Below are positions 58,644-64,000 of a stretch of 64,000 nt of DNA, piece after piece. The stretch is from Streptomyces agglomeratus. GTDB taxonomy: Bacteria > Actinomycetota > Actinomycetes > Streptomycetales > Streptomycetaceae. Location: assembly GCF_001746415.1 (NCBI RefSeq), contig NZ_MEHJ01000001.1, positions 1,737,001 through 1,801,000 on the forward strand, in the 5' to 3' direction. A program made the translations under genes and the position numbers. The notes beneath the pieces were generated by a model, which saw only the letters and a program-made list of their open reading frames with translations, was not told the origin of the DNA and did no database searches. Each line of letters begins with the position of its first letter. Position 1 is the first letter of the stretch.

Positions 58644-59540
58644 ATGAGCACTCTCCCCAAGATCGGCTTCATCGGCCTCGGCATCATGGGCTCCCCCATG
58701 TCCGAGAACCTGCTGAAGGCGGGTTACGACGTCACCGGCTACACCCTCGAGCAGCCCAAGATCGACCGCCTCGTCGCCGCCGGCGGCAAGGGCGCGTCCT
58801 CGATCGCCGAGGCCGTCAAGGACGCCGACGTCATCATCACGATGGTGCCCGCCTCCCCGCAGGTCGAGGCGATCGCGTACGGTCCGGACGGCATCCTGGA
58901 GAACGCCAGGAAGGGCGCCCTCCTGATCGACATGTCCTCGATCACCCCGCAGACCTCCGTCGACCTGGGCAAGGCCGGCGCCGAGAAGGGCCTGCGCGTC
59001 CTGGACGCCCCGGTCTCCGGCGGCGAGGCCGGCGCGATCGAGGCCGTACTGTCGATCATGGTCGGCGGTTCGCAGGAGGACTTCGAGTCCGCCAAGCCGG
59101 TGCTCGAAGCGCTCGGCAAGACCATCGTCCTGTGCGGTCCGCACGGCTCCGGCCAGACGGTGAAGGCCGCGAACCAGCTGATCGTCGCGGTCAACATCCA
59201 GGCGTGCGCCGAGGCCGTGGTCTTCCTGGAGAAGTCGGGCGTCGACCTCACCGCCGCCCTCGACGTCCTCAACGGCGGACTGGCCGGCTCGACCGTCCTG
59301 ACCCGCAAGAAGGACAACTTCCTCAACCGGGACTTCGCCCCCGGCTTCCGGATCGACCTGCACCACAAGGACATGGGCATCGTCACCGACGCCGCCCGCA
59401 ATGTCGGTGCGGCGCTCCCCGTCGGCGCGGTCGTGGCCCAGCTGGTCGCCTCGCTGCGCGCCCAGGGCGACGGTGGCCTGGACCACTCCGCCCTGCTGCG
59501 CGCCGTCGAGCGCCTCTCCGGTCAGCCCGTCCAGAGCTGA
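58644..59540 (+). CDS. glxR: 2-hydroxy-3-oxopropionate (tartronate semialdehyde) reductase
   Basis: A 298-residue beta-hydroxyacid dehydrogenase reducing tartronate semialdehyde to D-glycerate. The NAD motif is IGFIGLGIMGSPMSENLL, the substrate signature DAPVSGGEAGAIEA, the catalytic Lys segment GSGQTVKAANQLIVAVN and the helix motif DLHHKDMGIV. The ATG at 58644 follows AAAGAGG by 8 nt. Glyoxylate carboligase, the enzyme that would make its substrate, is not in the window. Confidence 0.95.
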   Translation: MSTLPKIGFIGLGIMGSPMSENLLKAGYDVTGYTLEQPKIDRLVAAGGKGASSIAEAVKDADVIITMVPASPQVEAIAYGPDGILENARKGALLIDMSSITPQTSVDLGKAGAEKGLRVLDAPVSGGEAGAIEAVLSIMVGGSQEDFESAKPVLEALGKTIVLCGPHGSGQTVKAANQLIVAVNIQACAEAVVFLEKSGVDLTAALDVLNGGLAGSTVLTRKKDNFLNRDFAPGFRIDLHHKDMGIVTDAARNVGAALPVGAVVAQLVASLRAQGDGGLDHSALLRAVERLSGQPVQS

Positions 59541-59661
59541 CCGGCCCCCCGACTTCCGGGCGGCGGCGGCGCTGACACCTGTCCTGTCGCGCCCAGGCGC
59601 CGCCGTCGCCCGGGACACCCATTTTTTTCGCTCCAGTCCGCGCCGATCCCTCTCTTCAACT

Positions 59662-59702
59662 TCAACAAACTGTTGACGTCACGCTCGGTGCGTACTTACG
59701 CT
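59662..59702 (+). promoter_or_regulatory. catalase promoter overlapped by class A purine palindrome
   Basis: TCAACAAACTGTTGA (59662-59676) is the best match to the class A consensus. Its right half contains TTGACG (59673-59678), followed after 18 nt by TACGCT (59697-59702). The catalase ATG is 38 nt downstream. Confidence 0.7.
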
Positions 59703-59739
59703 CCTCACGCCGCCAGCAGATTTCCGCAGGAAGGTCCCC

Positions 59740-61197
59740 ATGTCGAAGCGTGTGCTCACGACCGAGTCAGGCGCCCCGGTCGCCGACAACCAGAATTCCG
59801 CCTCCGCCGGTGTCGGCGGTCCGCTCCTCCTCCAGGACCAGCACCTGCTGGAGAAGCTGGCCCGGTTCAACCGTGAGCGCATCCCGGAGCGCGTCGTCCA
59901 CGCCCGCGGCTCGGGCGCGTACGGCTACTTCGAGGTGACCGACGACGTCACCGGCTTCACCCGCGCGAACTTCCTCGGCGAGGTGGGCAAGCGGACCGAG
60001 ACGTTCATCCGCTTCTCCACCGTCGCGGACAGCCTCGGCGGCGCGGACGCGGTCCGCGACCCGCGCGGTTTCGCGCTGAAGTTCTACACCGAAGAGGGCA
60101 ACTACGACCTCGTCGGCAACAACACCCCGGTGTTCTTCATCAAGGACCCGATCAAGTTCCCCGACTTCATCCACTCCCAGAAGCGCGACCCCTTCACGGG
60201 CAAGCAGGAGCCGGACAACGTCTGGGACTTCTGGGCCCACGCCCCCGAGGCGACGCACCAGATCACCTGGCTGATGGGCGACCGCGGCATCCCCGCGTCG
60301 TACCGCCACATGAACGGCTACGGCTCGCACACCTACCAGTGGACGAACGCCGCGGGCGAGGCCTTCTTCGTCAAGTACCACTTCAAGACGAACCAGGGCA
60401 TCCGCTGCCTGTCCTCCGAGCAGGCGGCCGAGCAGGTCGGCAAGGACGCCAACTCGCACCAGACGGACCTGCTCCAGGCCATCGAGCGCGGCGTCAACCC
60501 GTCCTGGACGCTGTACGTCCAGGTCATGCCGGCCGCCGAGGCGCCGGACTACCGCTTCAACCCGTTCGACCTCACCAAGGTGTGGCCGCACGCCGACTAC
60601 CCGCTCCAGCGGGTCGGCCGCCTGGTCCTCGACCGGAACCCCGACAACGTCTTCGCCGAGGTCGAGCAGGCCGCGTTCTCCCCGAACAACTTCGTTCCGG
60701 GCATCGGCCCCTCGCCCGACAAGATGCTCCAGGGCCGCCTCTTCGCCTACGCGGACGCCCACCGCTACCGCCTCGGTGTCAACCACACCCAGCTGCCGGT
60801 GAACGCCCCGAAGGCGACCGCGGCCGACAACTACGGCCGGGACGGCGCCATGGCGACCCGCTACGGCTCGCGCTACGACAAGAACTACGAGCCCAACTCG
60901 TACGACGGTCCCGCGCAGACCGACGCGGCGCTCTCCGCCCCGCTGGCGCTGGCCGGCTGGACGGGCACGCACGCGGCCGCCGTCCACGTCAAGGACGACG
61001 ACTTCTTCCAGGCCGGTGAGCTCTACCGCCTGATGTCGGCCGAGGAGAAGTCCCGTCTGATCGCGAACATCGCCGGCGGCCTGTCGCAGGTCAGCCGCGA
61101 CGACGTGATCGAGAAGAACCTCGCGCACTTCCACGCCGCGGACGCGGAGTACGGCAAGCGCGTCGAGGAAGCGGTCCGCGCCCTGCGCGAGGACTAG
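59740..61197 (+). CDS. katA: monofunctional heme catalase, small-subunit type
   Basis: A 485-residue catalase degrading hydrogen peroxide. Catalytic His54 is in [17 protein letters not shown], the distal Asn in [11 protein letters not shown], and the proximal heme tyrosine in [17 protein letters not shown]. The length is that of small-subunit catalases with NADPH-binding. A class A palindrome over its promoter links it to the uricase operon, whose product enzyme releases H2O2, so it probably protects against uricolysis. The gene symbol is by family. Confidence 0.96.
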   Translation: MSKRVLTTESGAPVADNQNSASAGVGGPLLLQDQHLLEKLARFNRERIPERVVHARGSGAYGYFEVTDDVTGFTRANFLGEVGKRTETFIRFSTVADSLGGADAVRDPRGFALKFYTEEGNYDLVGNNTPVFFIKDPIKFPDFIHSQKRDPFTGKQEPDNVWDFWAHAPEATHQITWLMGDRGIPASYRHMNGYGSHTYQWTNAAGEAFFVKYHFKTNQGIRCLSSEQAAEQVGKDANSHQTDLLQAIERGVNPSWTLYVQVMPAAEAPDYRFNPFDLTKVWPHADYPLQRVGRLVLDRNPDNVFAEVEQAAFSPNNFVPGIGPSPDKMLQGRLFAYADAHRYRLGVNHTQLPVNAPKATAADNYGRDGAMATRYGSRYDKNYEPNSYDGPAQTDAALSAPLALAGWTGTHAAAVHVKDDDFFQAGELYRLMSAEEKSRLIANIAGGLSQVSRDDVIEKNLAHFHAADAEYGKRVEEAVRALRED

Positions 61198-61547
61198 TCA
61201 CCCAGACCGCACCGCGGGCCCGACGGGAGGTCGGTCCGGTGGTGCAGTCCGTACCGCCGGCCCGAATGAGGGGTGGCCGGGGTCACGGACGGAAGGTGCC
61301 GCGGCGGCGTGCGAGCCAGTGCGGTGGTCAAGGCTCAAGGAACGCCCTTCTCGACCTGAGGGGAGGACGCCCGAAAGCTCATCGCCCACCGCCGCGGAAC
61401 CCCTTCCCCACAGCTCCGCCCGACGGCGCGAACGTCCTGTCGCGCCAGTCTCGTGCCGTCGGGCGGCATCAGCTTCCCTGCCAGGGCGCGGGGTGGGTAC
61501 GGACGGTCCCGTACCCACCCCGCGCCCTTCAGGTTTCCGCCGGGTCG
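61198..61547. other. gap between catalase and rppA
   Basis: This 350-nt convergent gap contains no credible gene. Its only clear feature is the strong bidirectional hairpin at 61484-61527. The sequence between 61200 and 61480 is irregular and shows no promoter, repeat or RNA fold that I could support. Confidence 0.6.
61484..61527. terminator. 17-bp bidirectional terminator between katA and rppA
   Basis: GGGCGCGGGGTGGGTAC (61484-61500) pairs perfectly with GTACCCACCCCGCGCCC (61511-61527); two more G-C pairs can extend the stem to 19 bp. It separates two convergent genes. Confidence 0.85.
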
Positions 61548-62660
61548 TCAGCCGACCGGCACCACCGCCTCCTCGGGGACCCGCGTGCCGGCCTCACCGA
61601 CGCCGGCCGGGGTGACGCCCACCCACCGGCCGAGGGCCGTCTCGGCGGTGATGCCGGGCCCGAACCCGGCGATCAGCCCGCCGGCCCCGGTCTCGACGGT
61701 GCCCTCCTCGAACATCCGGGCCAGGGCGTCGAAGACGACGGAACTGGCGATGTTCCCGCGTTCGGTGAGCGTGGCCCGGCTGAACCGGAACATCTCCGGC
61801 GGGAGGTCCAGGTAGTGGCACAGGTCGTCCAGGATGCGCGGCCCGCCCGCGTGGACGATAAAGAAGTCCATCTGCGCGACCTCCCAACTGTGCTGCGCCA
61901 CGAGTGACTTGAGCGCGGGAGCCAGCATCTCCATGGTCCCCGGCACCCGCTTGTCGAGCATGAAGTGGAACCCGGTGTCCCGTACGGCGTACGAGATCCA
62001 GTCCTCGGTGTTCGGCACGAGATGCGAGCCGTTGCGCTCGATCCGCATGCCGGCACCGCCCTCGCCGCGCACCACCGCCGCCGAGATCGCGTCGCCGAAC
62101 AGGCCGTTGGAGAGCAGCGATCCGACGCCCAGATCGGTCGGCTGGTAGCACAGCGAGCAGAACTCGCAGGACACGATCAGTACGTTGGCCCGCGGGTAGG
62201 CGGTGCAGAAATCGTGCGCGCGGTTGATCGCCGCACCGCCGGCGGCGCAGCCGAGCTGGGCGATGGGCAGCTGCCTGGTCTCCGACCGGAAGCCCATCGT
62301 GTTGATCAGCCAGGCGGTGAGCGACGGCATCATGAAGCCGGTGCAGGAGACATAGACGATCAGATCGATGTCCGCGGGCTCCACCTCCGCATGGGCGAGC
62401 GCCCGGCGCACGACGCCGGGGACACGCGCCTTGGCCTCGGCCTCGTACAGCTGGTTGCGGATCTCGAAACCCGGGTGGCGCAGGGTGTCCTCGATCGGCT
62501 GGACGATGTGCCGGGTGCGGACACCGGTGTTCTCGATGAGGCGCAGGACGAGGTCCCGCTGCGGGTGGCCCGCGTGCGTCTCGCGGGCCAGTTCCAGCGT
62601 CTGCTCCATCGTGATGACGTGGTCGGGTACGGCGACGGACGGTCGGCACAGTGTGGCCAT
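61548..62660 (-). CDS. rppA: 1,3,6,8-tetrahydroxynaphthalene synthase (type III PKS)
   Basis: A 370-residue type III polyketide synthase condensing five malonyl-CoA to THN, which oxidises to flaviolin. Catalytic Cys138 (LGCAAGG), His270 (VHAGGP) and Asn303 (GNIASS) fall at the reported positions for streptomycete THN synthase, and Cys106 (VSCTGFM) is also kept. AAGGA lies six bases before the ATG at 62660. It sits 89 nt downstream of a P450 gene that is probably co-transcribed. Confidence 0.97.
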   Translation of the reverse strand: MATLCRPSVAVPDHVITMEQTLELARETHAGHPQRDLVLRLIENTGVRTRHIVQPIEDTLRHPGFEIRNQLYEAEAKARVPGVVRRALAHAEVEPADIDLIVYVSCTGFMMPSLTAWLINTMGFRSETRQLPIAQLGCAAGGAAINRAHDFCTAYPRANVLIVSCEFCSLCYQPTDLGVGSLLSNGLFGDAISAAVVRGEGGAGMRIERNGSHLVPNTEDWISYAVRDTGFHFMLDKRVPGTMEMLAPALKSLVAQHSWEVAQMDFFIVHAGGPRILDDLCHYLDLPPEMFRFSRATLTERGNIASSVVFDALARMFEEGTVETGAGGLIAGFGPGITAETALGRWVGVTPAGVGEAGTRVPEEAVVPVG

Positions 62661-62749
62661 GGTTTTTCCTTGTCTCATGCCGGGTCTCATGCCGGACAGC
62701 GGTATCGTCGCGCGGTCGTCACCGCGGGGCGGGCGTCACACGGGAGTTG

Positions 62750-63991
62750 TCACCACGTGACGGGCAGGGCGAGCGGGTGGCGCCAGATGGATGTCGTGTT
62801 CCATCGCATCCGCGACGGCTCCACCGCGAGCCGCAGCCCGGGGAAGCGGTCGAGGAGCGCGGCGAAGACCACTTCGAGTTCCATCGCCGCGAGCGGCGCC
62901 CCGAGGCAGTGGTGCGCCCCCCAGCCGAAGGTCATGTGGGGCACCGTGGGCCGGTCCACATCCAGCTCGTCGGGCCGGTCGAACATGCGCTCGTCGCGGT
63001 TCGCGGTGAGGTACGAGACATGGACGATGTCCCCGGCCCGGATCAGCACCCCGCTCAGCTCCACGTCCTCGGTGGCGACCCGCGGGATGCCGACGCCCTT
63101 GCGGAAGGGGATGAAGCGCAGGAGTTCCTCGATGGCCGCCGGAAGGGCCGAGGGCCGCGCGCGGAGCTTTCCGAGGACGTCGGGGCGGGTGAGCAGGGTG
63201 TACGCGATGTTCCCGATCTCGTACGTCGTGGTGTCCTGGCCCGTGATGAGCAGCACCATCGACATGACCGCCAGCTCGTCGTCGTCGAGCAGCTCGGCGC
63301 CGTCGCGGGCGGTGGCCAGCGTGCTGATCATGTCGTCGCCGGGGGCGCGGCGCCGTTCGGCGCTGAGCGCCGCGAAGTAGGCCCGCAGTTCGGCCTTGGC
63401 GCGGACGGCGGCGTCCCGGTTCTCGGCGCTCACGTTCATCATGGTGAGCGCGTGCGCGCGCAGCCTGGGCCGGTCCTCCTCGGGGATGCCGAGGACCTCG
63501 CAGATCGTCATGAGCGGCAGGGGCGCGGCCACATGCTCGACGAGATCGGCGGGCGGGCCGAGGTCCGTCATCCGGTCGAGCATCCGGTCCACGACGTTCT
63601 GCGTGCGCTCCCGCATCCGCTCCACGTGGCGTGGCGCGAAGCTCTTGGCAACCAGGCTGCGCAGCCGGCTGCTGGCCGGCGGGTCCATGAGGTTGATCGA
63701 CTCGGACTGGACGATCGGCTCGGGCGTCATCCGCGGGAAGTCGCGGCCCTTGACGGCGCCGCGGCTGAACCGCCGGTCGGTGGTGACGGTCCGCACGTCC
63801 TCGTAGCGCGTCACGAGCCATGCCTCGCCCTCGCCGTACGGCATCCGGATGCGGGCGACCGGATCTGCCTCCAGCATCTGGCGGAGCTGTGGGTCGAACT
63901 CCAGGGCCTCCGCGTAATCGAAGGGACAGCTCCATACGGTGCCGGTGGTCTCCACGTCGCTCCAGACGGTGTGCGGGTCGATGTCCGACAC
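62750..63991 (-). CDS. cytochrome P450, CYP158A-like (flaviolin-modifying)
   Basis: A 413-residue P450. The I-helix motif is ITGQDTTTYE, the K-helix ExxR is in EELLRFIPFRKGVG, and the heme ligand is Cys362 in FGWGAHHCLGAPLAAMELE. Sequence style and position beside rppA match CYP158A enzymes, which couple flaviolin into dimers and trimers that polymerise to pigment. The GTG at 63991 follows GGGGA only a few bases upstream and is close to the window edge. Here the P450 precedes rppA on the transcript. Confidence 0.93.
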   Translation of the reverse strand: MSDIDPHTVWSDVETTGTVWSCPFDYAEALEFDPQLRQMLEADPVARIRMPYGEGEAWLVTRYEDVRTVTTDRRFSRGAVKGRDFPRMTPEPIVQSESINLMDPPASSRLRSLVAKSFAPRHVERMRERTQNVVDRMLDRMTDLGPPADLVEHVAAPLPLMTICEVLGIPEEDRPRLRAHALTMMNVSAENRDAAVRAKAELRAYFAALSAERRRAPGDDMISTLATARDGAELLDDDELAVMSMVLLITGQDTTTYEIGNIAYTLLTRPDVLGKLRARPSALPAAIEELLRFIPFRKGVGIPRVATEDVELSGVLIRAGDIVHVSYLTANRDERMFDRPDELDVDRPTVPHMTFGWGAHHCLGAPLAAMELEVVFAALLDRFPGLRLAVEPSRMRWNTTSIWRHPLALPVTW

Positions 63992-64000
63992 ACATCCCCA

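Overview
The window is chromosomal DNA of a Streptomyces-type actinomycete. The evidence is the very high G+C with G/C at nearly all third codon positions, GTG/TTG starts, many 4-nt ATGA/GTGA gene overlaps, and gene families typical of the genus (DUF5955, DUF6278, RppA with a P450, a eukaryote-like Ser/Thr kinase, NarL-type two-component pairs). No tRNA, rRNA, insertion sequence, prophage or CRISPR array was seen. From memory, the gene content matches parts of the S. coelicolor SCO6204-SCO6260 interval plus the rppA locus; this could not be checked here.

Layout. 1-9.1 kb: gamma-glutamyltransferase (cut by the window edge), an L,D-transpeptidase, a secreted S15-type hydrolase, ExoIII, an MBL hydrolase and PcaL. 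8.5-17.1 kb: a sugar locus with a ROK kinase, an ABC transporter having two tandem paralogous binding lipoproteins, a GntR/HutC regulator, and a divergent Gfo/Idh/MocA dehydrogenase plus alpha/beta hydrolase. 17-25.5 kb: small redox, regulatory and efflux genes (XRE-MDR mini-operon, P450-thioesterase, a two-component system, EamA exporter, RibD-like reductase, SDR). 25.6-37.8 kb: allantoicase, allantoinase, AllR-like IclR, a second two-component system, a protein kinase, a molybdenum-cofactor nucleotidyltransferase, malate synthase and a PucR-type activator. 37.9-48.3 kb: a tightly overlapping envelope or glycan cluster (DUF3068, GT4, methyltransferase, AftD/DUF3367 GT-C enzyme, condensation-like protein, methyltransferase, DMT transporter, Trm112). 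48.3-50.9 kb: FN3 lipoprotein and hypotheticals. 51-61.2 kb: the upper purine pathway (permease, 8-oxoguanine deaminase, uricase, HIU hydrolase, OHCU decarboxylase) and the lower C2/C3 branch (hydroxypyruvate isomerase, tartronate semialdehyde reductase) plus catalase. 61.5 kb to the end: rppA and a CYP158A-like P450 (tetrahydroxynaphthalene/flaviolin pigment).

How the genes work together. Uptake, deamination, uricolysis to allantoin, allantoin to allantoate to ureidoglycolate, and glyoxylate use by malate synthase or via tartronate semialdehyde are all encoded here, split between two blocks separated by the envelope cluster. Xanthine dehydrogenase, glyoxylate carboligase and the ureidoglycolate-cleaving enzyme are not in the window.

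The most interesting result is a 15-bp palindrome, consensus TCAACANNNTGTTGA, found upstream of allB, aceB, uraD-uraH-uricase, catalase and the pucR/DUF3068 gap. At four of these five sites its downstream half lies on the -35 box of a recognisable promoter. A second palindrome class (TTCC-N7-GGAA) is confined to the allB/allR gap and the hydroxypyruvate isomerase leader. Separately, a near-identical promoter element (TGTYCGGACA-N5-TTGACR) fronts both arms of the sugar locus. Other notable points are a pair of compensating frameshifts through the HxxxDG motif of the condensation-like gene, TTA (bldA) codons in the pucR-type and glycosyltransferase genes, and an alpha/beta hydrolase with Gly in place of its nucleophile.
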